The notes beneath the pieces were generated by a model. The model saw nothing but the letters and a program-made list of their open reading frames with translations. It did no database searches and was not told the origin of the DNA. Shown one piece after another: positions 16,964 to 24,534 of a stretch of DNA of 64,000 bases. This DNA comes from Kiloniella sp. EL199. Lineage in GTDB: Bacteria > Pseudomonadota > Alphaproteobacteria > Kiloniellales > Kiloniellaceae. Location: positions 248,240 to 312,239 of the forward strand of contig NZ_OMPU01000008.1 of assembly GCF_900313065.1 (NCBI RefSeq), written 5' to 3'. Made by a program: the position numbers and the translations under genes. Numbering within the stretch: the stretch's first letter is position 1; every line of letters starts with the position of its first letter.

Positions 16964-17218
16964 TTAATGAGAGGCTGAGATACAAAAATCTCTGCCCTTT
17001 TTTGTCAATTTACAAACAATCCAGTCGGGTTTCAGGGCATTACTGAACCAAGGTTCAGCCCAACCATGATCAATACAAGCTCTTATAAGGCGGACATCAT
17101 AATGTTGGCCGTGTTCATCAAAAAGGGGTAGTTTTCCACCCGCTTGACCAAGGCCGCGTTTAAGCCATTTAAGTTGTTTGGAATTTGGTTTTTTGGATTG
17201 CTTTCTCTTCTCGGCCAT
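16964..17218 (-). CDS. Hypothetical small basic protein (84 aa)
   Basis: The protein starts with a very basic, lysine-rich N-terminus (MAEKRKQSKKPNSKQLKWLKRG) and continues with LPLFDEHGQHYDVRLIRACIDHGWAEPWFSN and a C-terminal KLTKKGRDFC. The end resembles the wing region of small winged-helix proteins, so nucleic acid binding is possible, but no family is recognised with certainty. Its start codon lies inside a perfect 19-bp inverted repeat (17213-17262). There is no clear Shine-Dalgarno sequence. Confidence 0.6.
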   Translation of the reverse strand: MAEKRKQSKKPNSKQLKWLKRGLGQAGGKLPLFDEHGQHYDVRLIRACIDHGWAEPWFSNALKPDWIVCKLTKKGRDFCISASH

Positions 17219-17262
17219 AATCGCAATTCTAACACAAGATGGATAGAATTGCGATTATGGCC
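17213..17262. repeat. Perfect 19-bp inverted repeat over a start codon
   Basis: Arms 17213-17231 and 17244-17262 are exact reverse complements of 19 bases, separated by 12 bases. The outer arm ends read GGCCATAATCG and CGATTATGGCC. The ATG of the 84-residue gene (complement of 17216-17218) lies inside the 3' arm of the minus-strand transcript, so the folded RNA would bury the start codon. No U-tract follows, so it is not an ordinary terminator. Confidence 0.9.
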
Positions 17263-17275
17263 CTACCAACGGAGA

Positions 17276-17455
17276 TTAAGCACCAAGTGAAACGGAGGTA
17301 TTACCCTTGGGTTGCAAAAGCCGTTTAACGATTTCTCTGTACTCGACGTCCCAAACCAGACGATCAATATCAATATCGTCATTCTTGTCGGCATGTGATG
17401 ACATTGAAATCTTGGCCCGCATATCTGTGCGATATATTCTATTAAAGTTTCCCAT
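17276..17455 (-). CDS. Possible small protein (59 aa)
   Basis: An open reading frame with start ATG at 17455 encodes 59 residues including SMSSHADKNDDIDIDRLVWDVEYREIVKRLLQ, which has the composition of a soluble protein. The frame also extends upstream to 17542, but that extension is rich in His, Phe, Cys and Pro and looks non-coding, so I chose the internal start. The ribosome binding site is weak and no family is recognised. It ends 14 bases from the 19-bp inverted repeat and is on the same strand as the 84-residue gene. Confidence 0.4.
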   Translation of the reverse strand: MGNFNRIYRTDMRAKISMSSHADKNDDIDIDRLVWDVEYREIVKRLLQPKGNTSVSLGA

Positions 17456-17606
17456 GACTTTAATATAAGGAAAAAAACAAAGCCGTGGTGGGGCAAAAAA
17501 GTGGTAAGAATGTGAACAGAATGGATGATGAAACGTCAACATGGTGAGGTACGTCCTTTTTATTGTTTAAAAACAATATCTTACCATGGTTAATTAACGT
17601 TAATAT

Positions 17607-18815
17607 CTAGATCACATTAAGCTCTTTAACAGGCGTTTTATTGATAATTCTTTCCATGCCAAAGATGGACAGATCCAGAGTTCTGTATTTTCCATAGACA
17701 ATCAGTTCTGACAAAGCACGTCCGACAGCCGGGGCCTGTTGCAGGCCATGCCCGCTAAAGCCATTGGCAAAGTATAAATTGCCAACATCCGGATGTGTTC
17801 CAAGGATAACGTTTTGATCCAACAGGTTGTATGCATAGTGTCCGGCCCATGCATTGACCTGTTTGATAGATTCAAAGGCCGTCACCCGATTGGCAAGAGT
17901 GGGCCAGATGTGTTCATCAAAAAGGTTGTAATCCACATCATAGTCAAAACACTCGGGGTCATAGCCATCTAACGGCGAAGTGCCACAGATAAAGTGCTCG
18001 CCCTCTGGCCTGAAATAAACCCCGTTGGTATCAACCACAAGCGGACTGTTGGGTATCTCTTCGCGACAGTTAAAGACAAAGACACATCGTTTGCGGCTTT
18101 CAATGGGAATATCAATACCAGCCATACCAGCAATACGTGACGCCATGGGACCCGCAGCATTTATAAAGTGTTCGCCGGAAATTTTTTCGCCGGTAATACT
18201 CTCAGGACCTTTCAATTCAGCCGCGACAATCCTGCCGCTGGATTTTTCAAACCCAGTGATTTCGCCGTCTTTATATATAACACCAAGTTCCTTGTTCTTT
18301 GCCCTGAACAACTGTAGCAAGCTATAGGCATCAAACCAGCCTTCACCGGAAAGTCCCAAAGACCCCAGAGCAATATCGTCACAGTTCATCCAGGGGAAAC
18401 GTTTCTTTAAAAGGGCAGGGGTCAAAAGCGATATATCTGCCCCAAGTTCCTTTTGTATCCAGTTATTGTTTTGAAGTGTTTCCCGCCCCTTATCACTGGC
18501 AAGAAGTAAATATCCCTTTTCCTGCAAGCCAATATCCAGATCGAGTGCAGACTGTTTTTCATCGTCTAAAGACAAATGCTCAGAAAGGTTACGGAGGAAC
18601 TCAATACCAAAGAGAGATATATTGATATTCTCTGGTGTTGAAAATTGCTGTCTAATTGACGCAGCGGACAAGGTTGTTGATGATCCTTGATAGCTGTTGT
18701 CCTTTTCTATGACGGTAATTTTCCCATTAAATGTCGTATCACTTGCCAGGAAGAAGGCTGCGGCACTTCCGATAATGCCTCCACCGACAATAACGACATC
18801 TGATGTCTTGGTCAT
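17607..18815 (-). CDS. FAD-dependent oxidoreductase (DAO family)
   Basis: The 402-residue protein starts with a Rossmann dinucleotide motif VVIVGGGIIGSAAAFFLA (about residues 7-24). It continues with the GSSTTLSAASIRQQFS stretch, where flavin attachment or contact residues lie in this family, and ends with GNLYFANGFSGHGLQQAPAVGRALSELI, a hallmark of DAO-type (D-amino acid oxidase, sarcosine or glycine oxidase-like) enzymes. Substrate is unknown; an amine or N-methyl amino acid is likely. No partner subunits adjoin. Upstream, at 18930-18945, is a 16-bp motif also found before phhA. Confidence 0.88.
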   Translation of the reverse strand: MTKTSDVVIVGGGIIGSAAAFFLASDTTFNGKITVIEKDNSYQGSSTTLSAASIRQQFSTPENINISLFGIEFLRNLSEHLSLDDEKQSALDLDIGLQEKGYLLLASDKGRETLQNNNWIQKELGADISLLTPALLKKRFPWMNCDDIALGSLGLSGEGWFDAYSLLQLFRAKNKELGVIYKDGEITGFEKSSGRIVAAELKGPESITGEKISGEHFINAAGPMASRIAGMAGIDIPIESRKRCVFVFNCREEIPNSPLVVDTNGVYFRPEGEHFICGTSPLDGYDPECFDYDVDYNLFDEHIWPTLANRVTAFESIKQVNAWAGHYAYNLLDQNVILGTHPDVGNLYFANGFSGHGLQQAPAVGRALSELIVYGKYRTLDLSIFGMERIINKTPVKELNVI

Positions 18816-18929
18816 ACATACTCCATATTTAATATTATATACGAAGCAGCATCTTTACGCGCGGATCTGATACAGACAATAGATTTGTTTCTTCCTCGAA
18901 AATTTATATGTGGATAAAAAGTTGAAATT

Positions 18930-18945
18930 AATGGGGTATTATATT
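18930..18945. promoter_or_regulatory. 16-bp motif shared with the phhA promoter region
   Basis: AATGGGGTATTATATT is identical to 2733-2748. It lies about 115 bases before the FAD oxidoreductase gene on the minus strand, where it reads as TATAAT followed by ACCCC. It could be a -10 element or a site for a shared amino-acid-responsive regulator. Confidence 0.35.
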
Positions 18946-19005
18946 ACCGCATTTTTAACGCATTGTTTTTATTGATAAAATAAAATCGATGTGTAATATT
19001 TTTGT

Positions 19006-19033
19006 TTGACAGCTGTTATTCACTGTATTAGAA
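19006..19033 (+). promoter_or_regulatory. Probable rplM-rpsI promoter
   Basis: A consensus -35 TTGACA (19006-19011) is followed by a weak -10 around TATTAGAA (19026-19033). This leaves a leader of roughly 60-70 bases before the rplM ATG, consistent with a ribosomal protein operon. Confidence 0.5.
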
Positions 19034-19101
19034 CCCACCAACGCAAGAGCACTAACGTGTGTCTTGCCCCTTATTACAACAGTATGCAATGGCTCTGTTA
19101 A

Positions 19102-19566
19102 ATGAAAACTTATTCTGCTAAACCCGCAGATATCGAGAAAAAGTGGTTCGTGATCGATGCTGAAGGCATTGTTCTCGGTCGCTTGGCTGTCGAAGTCGCA
19201 AATATCCTGCGCGGTAAAAACAAAGTAACATTCACACCACACATGGATTGTGGTGATAATGTTATCATCATCAATGCCGAGAAAGTCGCCCTTACAGGTA
19301 ACAAATTGGCTGACAAAAAGTACTACTGGCATACTGGCCACCCTGGCGGTATCAAAGAACGTACAGCTGGTCAGATTCTGGATGGTCGCTTCCCTGAGCG
19401 CGTTGTTCAAAAAGCTATCGAACGTATGGTTCCAAAAGGTCCTCTCGGTCGTCAGCAAATGCGCAACCTTCGTGTTGTTGTTGGTCCTGACCACAATCAT
19501 GAAGCTCAGCAGCCAGAAGTTCTGGATTTTGCTTCTAAAAACACCAAGAACAAGAGGAGCCAGTAA
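19102..19566 (+). CDS. rplM: 50S ribosomal protein L13
   Basis: The 154-residue protein matches L13 along its length: [21 protein letters not shown] at the start, [15 protein letters not shown], then the conserved [20 protein letters not shown] and [16 protein letters not shown]13 is an early assembly protein of the large subunit. The length is typical of alphaproteobacterial L13. The gene precedes rpsI by two bases, the universal pairing. Confidence 0.98.
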   Translation: MKTYSAKPADIEKKWFVIDAEGIVLGRLAVEVANILRGKNKVTFTPHMDCGDNVIIINAEKVALTGNKLADKKYYWHTGHPGGIKERTAGQILDGRFPERVVQKAIERMVPKGPLGRQQMRNLRVVVGPDHNHEAQQPEVLDFASKNTKNKRSQ

Positions 19567-19568
19567 CA

Positions 19569-20054
19569 ATGGCTGAAGAAACCCTCAACTCTTTGAGTGA
19601 TCTTGGCGGTGCAGCACCTGCAGTCGAAGATACAACCGCAGTTGTTGCCGAGCCAAAACTGGACGCACAAGGTCGTGCTTATGCTACTGGTAAGCGTAAA
19701 GACGCCATTGCTCGCGTATGGATCAAGCCAGGTACTGGTAAAATCATCGTAAACGATCGCGAACAGGAAGTTTACTTCGCACGTCCAGTTCTACGTATGA
19801 TGATCGCACAGCCTTTCGAGACTGTTGAGCGCACTGGTCAGTTCGACGTCGTTTGCACAGTTAAAGGCGGTGGTCTTTCTGGTCAAGCTGGTGCTGTTCG
19901 TCACGGTATCTCAAAAGCTCTTACTTACTTCGAGCCAGGCCTTCGTCCTGCGCTTAAAGCACGCGGCTTCCTTACACGTGATGCCCGTGTTGTTGAACGT
20001 AAGAAATACGGTAAGGCAAAAGCCCGTCGTAGCTTCCAGTTCTCCAAGCGTTAA
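19569..20054 (+). CDS. rpsI: 30S ribosomal protein S9
   Basis: The 161-residue protein has an alphaproteobacterial-type N-terminal extension (about 30 residues rich in Ala and Val) before the conserved S9 core [22 protein letters not shown]. The C-terminus ends in the basic RRSFQFSKR tail that reaches the P-site tRNA. It is translated right after rplM (AGGAG precedes the ATG) and is followed by a strong terminator. Confidence 0.98.
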   Translation: MAEETLNSLSDLGGAAPAVEDTTAVVAEPKLDAQGRAYATGKRKDAIARVWIKPGTGKIIVNDREQEVYFARPVLRMMIAQPFETVERTGQFDVVCTVKGGGLSGQAGAVRHGISKALTYFEPGLRPALKARGFLTRDARVVERKKYGKAKARRSFQFSKR

Positions 20055-20084
20055 GCTTCGAAGAACAGAAGTTCAGAAATTCGA

Positions 20085-20115
20085 AAAGGGCTGCCATTTT
20101 GGCGGCCCTTTTTGT
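20085..20115 (+). terminator. Intrinsic terminator of rplM-rpsI
   Basis: AAAGGGCTGCC and GGCGGCCCTTT pair around an ATTTT loop, followed by a T-run. It is 30 bases after the rpsI stop codon. Confidence 0.92.
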
Positions 20116-20201
20116 GTATCTTGTGTTCCGCCCTGAAATAGCTCACGATATTTAAACTCACATAAACGCTGATACAAATTTTACTAAAATACAGGGATTC
20201 C

Positions 20202-21614
20202 ATGATCGCACGTCAATTAGAACGAATTATAGAAAACCAGATATCAAAGTTTAGTATATCAAATCAACCACAAGGCCATATAGCTCAACGTTTTGAAAGC
20301 CTTAGATCCTTTGGACTATTACCTAGTGGTAAAATACGAAACTCACAACACTTAACTTTGGAACAAATTGTATCCGGTGTACTATCTATTATCTCTTCTA
20401 GGGCCGATTTCGCAGGACATACTTCACTAATTATAAAATCCCTCAAGCCTGTAGGAGGAGATAAAGTTTCCTTCATGGGTACAAAGAGTTTATGCAAGGC
20501 TTTAGAGACCTTACTGAATATCAATGAAAATGCTCTTAATAGCCTTATAAAAGTAACAATTTCTGACAGTGAAATTTATACTAATAGCTATTGCCGGGCT
20601 GCTATCCATTATAAGGTAAATGATAAAGTAAAGATAACTTATTATGTTGACAAAAATGCCTCATCGCTTTTTCAAAAAGATGCCGAAATAAATTATAATC
20701 CCACCCAAATTACATCTTCAGTAATCAACGATATCGTTTTTTATCCTTCATTTTTTCAAGCAATAAACAAGAACTTAAAACTTGAAGCCGCTAGATCTCC
20801 AGTTCAATACCCAGAAGAACCAGACACATCAGAAGAAATAGAGACCGAAGCAAGAGACAAATATTTAGGTATTACGGGAAATTCTAATTTTATAAACATG
20901 GGCGTAGACTGCCAAGTAACATGGCCTAAGCATGAGACAGTTGTTACATTCGATAATTGCCAAATAGTGCTTATGCCAAAATCCAAAGAACATACAACAT
21001 CTATTCATATCGACTTGCACAAAAACCAAGTTAATCAAACAGAAGCAAGAAATATAATAAATCAATTTTTAAGTATGTTAACTTGGTGTGATGATCAGCA
21101 TGCAGTTCTAGAGGAAGGTTTTTCTGGAAGTTCAAGGCCAATACCGATCAGAAAGAGAGATTTAGCCTTTGCAACTGCATATAATTGGATTTTTTCGAAG
21201 AAAAAATTAGACAACCCAGAAGTAAAAAAGGCAATTGCTATATATCGAGAAGGTCGAAATGCAGAACAAAATTTTCTAATTAGCTTCGCAGTACTTTCTT
21301 ATTATAAAATAGTAGAAATACATCATAAAAAAGAAGAGTTAAAATGGTTTCGTGAAAACTATCCGATTATAAAAGAAAAATTAGATAAACAAGTACTGGA
21401 AAGATTAGAGAGAGATTGCGGAGATGAAAAAATTGAAAAGTATCTTTCCGTGTTATGTCGGCATGCTGTAGCTCATGCAGGAAATCCTCGCAATATCAAC
21501 CCAGATGACCAACATCAAATATTTCGTCTTCATACTGCAGCACAAGTTTTGAGAATGCTTGCACGCCATATAATCAGAACTGAAATGAACTTATCAGATC
21601 AATATTTTGACTGA
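20202..21614 (+). CDS. Accessory hypothetical protein, weakly MauJ-like
   Basis: The 470-residue protein is soluble, with no signal peptide or membrane helix. The C-terminal third (about 270-460), with FLSMLTWCDDQHAVLEEGFSG, YREGRNAEQNFLISFAVLSYYKIVE and CRHAVAHAGNPRNINPDD, reminds me of proteins annotated as methylamine utilisation protein MauJ, whose biochemical role is unknown. No mau genes are nearby. The HAVAHAGN stretch is also seen in helical domains of defence-associated or abortive-infection-like proteins. The gene is visibly more AT-rich than its neighbours and sits between the rpsI terminator and a decayed gene, suggesting transfer. AGGGA before ATG 20202 supports the start. Confidence 0.7.
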   Translation: MIARQLERIIENQISKFSISNQPQGHIAQRFESLRSFGLLPSGKIRNSQHLTLEQIVSGVLSIISSRADFAGHTSLIIKSLKPVGGDKVSFMGTKSLCKALETLLNINENALNSLIKVTISDSEIYTNSYCRAAIHYKVNDKVKITYYVDKNASSLFQKDAEINYNPTQITSSVINDIVFYPSFFQAINKNLKLEAARSPVQYPEEPDTSEEIETEARDKYLGITGNSNFINMGVDCQVTWPKHETVVTFDNCQIVLMPKSKEHTTSIHIDLHKNQVNQTEARNIINQFLSMLTWCDDQHAVLEEGFSGSSRPIPIRKRDLAFATAYNWIFSKKKLDNPEVKKAIAIYREGRNAEQNFLISFAVLSYYKIVEIHHKKEELKWFRENYPIIKEKLDKQVLERLERDCGDEKIEKYLSVLCRHAVAHAGNPRNINPDDQHQIFRLHTAAQVLRMLARHIIRTEMNLSDQYFD

Positions 21615-21663
21615 AATAACATACTATAAAAACATCATCTTAAAATACCCCTCAACAAAATCC

Positions 21664-21891
21664 TTAAAAATGGCTTCTTTGGGCTTGATGTCCGACTTCT
21701 CGTTTCAGCATCATATAGATGCCGAGGTTTCTGAGCTTAAAGCCGTCGGGAACTTTAACGAGGTTTGCCGCCTTCAGGTCATCTTCGATCAGGAGTTTTT
21801 GCATCAGGCCAAAGGCTGTTCCAACTTTGATGGAGTAGTAGTAGGCGATGGCATTATCGATGGGGGGGATAACGATCCAGATGTTTTTTGT
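21664..21891 (-). pseudogene. Fragment of a substrate-binding-type gene, decayed
   Basis: An uninterrupted minus-strand stretch of about 75 codons reads IWIVIPPIDNAIAYYYSI, then VGTAFGLMQKLLIEDDLKAA and KVPDGFKLRNLGIYMMLKRE. This looks like the C-terminal part of a LysR effector domain or an ABC-type solute-binding protein, without any start. It begins straight after an in-frame stop codon. A run of seven C (minus strand) near 21870 is a possible frameshift spot. A plus-strand frame over the same region (21607-22023) shows no protein-like character. I regard it as a remnant; the family is uncertain. Confidence 0.4.
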
Positions 21892-22023
21892 TCACCGTAC
21901 ACCGAAAGCATAGTGCGTAAATCAGAGAAGTTGAGATACGAAGGGATAATTAGTTATGCCGCAAAGGATCTAAAGGTGAAGTCGATATTGTCTTCAAAAA
22001 AAATCGAACTCTCTGTCGAATAA

Positions 22024-22055
22024 CCCCAAGGCGATATTCCTTTATCGCCTTGGGG
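22024..22055. terminator. Strong hairpin downstream of the LysE-type gene
   Basis: CCCCAAGGCGATA (22024-22036) and TATCGCCTTGGGG (22043-22055) form a perfect 13-bp stem with a six-base loop. On the minus strand it is followed by TTATT, so it probably ends the LysE-type gene transcript. Confidence 0.75.
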
Positions 22056-22063
22056 AGTTACAT

Positions 22064-22648
22064 CTAAAACACGAGCAAATAGAGAGCCACCGCGGCCAAA
22101 CCTGTTCCCATAAAGATGTTGAACAGGCGCAAGTGCTTTTCTGTTTGAACCAGAATTTTGGCTTGTTTTCCAACCACAGCCCAAGCACCAACACCGATAA
22201 AGCAGATTACAAAGTAGAGGGAACAAAAAAGCACAAGACTTGAGACATCGCCCTTTGCGGTAAAGGCGGTCACACCAGAGATAGAAGCAATCCAGGCTTT
22301 TGGGTTTAAAATATTGAGCAGCATCCCTTGATAAAATCCGGGCTCCGACCTTTCTTCAAGTGAGATTGTCCCTTTAGAAAAAGCTATCTTATATGCCATA
22401 TAGAGCATAAATGCCGCACCGACATAACCGATCACCTTCATGGTTTGCGGGTACATCGTTATAAGCTCTGCCGCGCCCAACCCAATCGCAAAGAGCAAGA
22501 GGGTAAAGCCAATTGTGGCCCCGGCGACAAAGGGAATGGTTCGATAAACCCCATGGTTCAATCCCGAAGTCATGGTAATAACATTCACGGGCCCCGGTGA
22601 AATCGACATGGTCAGGGCATAGGTACACATCGCGATAATAATAGACAT
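22064..22648 (-). CDS. LysE/RhtB family amino acid exporter
   Basis: The 194-residue membrane protein has about six hydrophobic segments and the LysE family start MSISPGPVNVITMTSGLNHG, where the SPGP motif is typical. These proteins export amino acids or homoserine lactones. The central part (TISLEERSEPGFYQG) is the usual cytoplasmic loop, followed by LNPKAWI, another family signature. A hairpin terminator follows. No regulator gene adjoins directly. Confidence 0.9.
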   Translation of the reverse strand: MSIIIAMCTYALTMSISPGPVNVITMTSGLNHGVYRTIPFVAGATIGFTLLLFAIGLGAAELITMYPQTMKVIGYVGAAFMLYMAYKIAFSKGTISLEERSEPGFYQGMLLNILNPKAWIASISGVTAFTAKGDVSSLVLFCSLYFVICFIGVGAWAVVGKQAKILVQTEKHLRLFNIFMGTGLAAVALYLLVF

Positions 22649-22860
22649 AAGCTTATAATACTCCTTAGTTCAGAGACTATACCCCGGTCACTTACAGCGC
22701 ACTATGTACCGCAATTTGATTTAACTGTTCGATATTCTTATGCAATGAGAAATTAAAAGCTCTTTGCTCAATCAGAGCGTTTTCAGAACAATATCCCGCT
22801 ACTGACAGGCAATCGGCTTTGATAGGTCAAAGTATAATCGCTGTTAATGGTGCACGCTAT

Positions 22861-23460
22861 TTAATCCACAATATAGGTCTGACCTGTCTGTATACCTTCC
22901 ACAGATTTGCTATAGGCGAGGGCGGCTTTATTCGCATCAACAGGGACGTAACCTCTGAAATAAGGGCCATAGCTTTCCATTGCCTCTGTGATGACCGTTG
23001 GGCTGACAGAGTTAATGCGAACTCTGTTTGGCATTTCCATCGCGGCGGCCTTAACAAAGCTGTCGATTGCGCCATTGACCATTGCGGCTGAACTGCCCAG
23101 ACGAATGGGGTCGCGGTTCAGTATGCCCGTACTCAAGGTAAAAGAACCTTCCGGGGTAATATAATCACGTCCGATCAGGACAAGATTTACCTGACCCATT
23201 AATTTGTTTTTGATCCCGACCATATAGTCTTCGTCGTTCATTTCCATAAATTCACCAAAATGAACTGAGCCGGTCGTGGAAACCAAGGCATCAAAGGTTC
23301 CAACAGATGCCAGTGCCTTTTTGATCGTTTCTTTATCCGTAATATCAATCTTAAGGTCGCCTGTTGAACGCCCTGCCGTTATAACTTCGTGACGCACGGA
23401 AAGTTCTTTGTGGACAGCTTTACCAATTGTACCGCTTGCGCCGACTAAAATTATTTTCAT
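22861..23460 (-). CDS. Short-chain dehydrogenase-like protein without catalytic Tyr/Lys (Lin1944-like)
   Basis: The 199-residue protein has the SDR nucleotide-binding motif GASGTIGKAV near the start. ATG 23460 is preceded by AAGGA at a good distance and is preferred over an upstream start at 23496. In the active-site region SSAAMVNGAIDSFVKAAAMEM, alignment to the usual YxxxK pattern places Ala and Asn at the Tyr and Lys positions. Such a subgroup, Lin1944-like SDRs with missing active-site residues, is known and has no assigned function. The gene is divergent from a LysR regulator starting 113 bases away, which probably controls it. Confidence 0.85.
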   Translation of the reverse strand: MKIILVGASGTIGKAVHKELSVRHEVITAGRSTGDLKIDITDKETIKKALASVGTFDALVSTTGSVHFGEFMEMNDEDYMVGIKNKLMGQVNLVLIGRDYITPEGSFTLSTGILNRDPIRLGSSAAMVNGAIDSFVKAAAMEMPNRVRINSVSPTVITEAMESYGPYFRGYVPVDANKAALAYSKSVEGIQTGQTYIVD

Positions 23461-23573
23461 AATCGTATCCTTATTTAACAAGTCATTGCTGGACATTATT
23501 CATTCACTGTTGGCAAATATATTGTTTTTATTTATGTTGATAAGATGAAATTTTATGAACATATTGTTTTCAA

Positions 23574-24488
23574 ATGAATGCCAATTATCATCATTTAGAA
23601 GCTATGGCGGTTTTTGCTGTTGTTGTGGAAGAGGGCAGCTTTACCCGTGCAGCAACGCGCCTTGGCCATTCAAAAGCCCATGTGAGCCAACTTGTTTCCC
23701 GGCTGGAAAAACACTTTAACACTCAGCTCCTTTTCAGAACGACCCGCAAGCTGGATCTTACCGAAGCCGGAAGTATCTTTTACGGTCACTGCAAAGAAAT
23801 CGCAGGAAGTGTGGAAAAGGCCCAAAAGGAACTTGAGGCCATAAAGGGAACGGTTTCAGGCTCTCTACGCCTGTCCGCACCCATTTCGTTCGGGGAAGCT
23901 TTTTTGAGTGATATTACACTCGGGTTCAACGATCTTTATCCCGATGTAAAATTTGAACTGGAACTTGATAATAAAATCAAGGATCTGCAATCGGAAAACA
24001 TTGATCTGGCGTTTCGTGCCACGACACAAATGGATGATAATCTTGTGCCAATTAAGGTGGGGGATTGGACAGAATATATCTGTGCATCGCCTGAATATCT
24101 TGAAAACAAAAGTCCGATTATACGTCCGCAAGATTTGCTGGATCATCGGTGTTTGTTAAACGCGCCCAAACAAGTGCCAACACTATGGCATTTTCAAAAT
24201 GAAACAGAATCTCATCGAGTTTCCATAGAGGCCAAACTCTGCGTCCATCACTTTCCCATGCTTAAAAAAGCTATTTTATCGGGCGGCGGGGTTGGCAAGC
24301 TGCCATCCTATTTGGCAGAAACAGAAATTGCCGAGGGAAAACTGGTTCGTCTTTTGCCATCATACCGCACCAAAATTCACCCCATTTTTCTTGTCTATCC
24401 CTATCAAACACATCTGCCAATCAAGGTCAGGAAGTTTATAGATTTTGTGAAAAACTGGTTTTCTGAACGGGATCATTTTTTGAAATAG
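23574..24488 (+). CDS. LysR family transcriptional regulator
   Basis: The 304-residue protein has the N-terminal winged helix-turn-helix (about residues 8-66: LEAMAVFAVVVEEGSFTRAATRLGHSKAHVSQLVSRLE) and a LysR substrate-binding domain (about 95-295). It resembles the DsdC/AaeR-like group that controls a divergent neighbour. The divergent Lin1944-like SDR gene is the likely target. The stop codon lies inside a hairpin that serves both this gene and the convergent transporter gene. Confidence 0.93.
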   Translation: MNANYHHLEAMAVFAVVVEEGSFTRAATRLGHSKAHVSQLVSRLEKHFNTQLLFRTTRKLDLTEAGSIFYGHCKEIAGSVEKAQKELEAIKGTVSGSLRLSAPISFGEAFLSDITLGFNDLYPDVKFELELDNKIKDLQSENIDLAFRATTQMDDNLVPIKVGDWTEYICASPEYLENKSPIIRPQDLLDHRCLLNAPKQVPTLWHFQNETESHRVSIEAKLCVHHFPMLKKAILSGGGVGKLPSYLAETEIAEGKLVRLLPSYRTKIHPIFLVYPYQTHLPIKVRKFIDFVKNWFSERDHFLK

Positions 24489-24522
24489 CAAGAGAAGGGT
24501 ATGACCACATCTCTTGCTATTT
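24483..24522. terminator. Bidirectional terminator
   Basis: AAATAGCAAGAGA (24483-24495) and TCTCTTGCTATTT (24510-24522) form a perfect 13-bp stem between two convergent genes. T-runs or T-rich bases on both sides make it usable in both directions. It overlaps the LysR stop codon. Confidence 0.82.
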
Positions 24523-24534
24523 TAAGTTCGAGGA

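Noticed and set aside
21607-22023. Plus-strand open frame of 138 codons after the MauJ-like gene
   Set aside because: It needs a TTG start inside the previous gene, lacks protein-like character, and lies opposite a minus-strand stretch that reads as a substrate-binding domain fragment.
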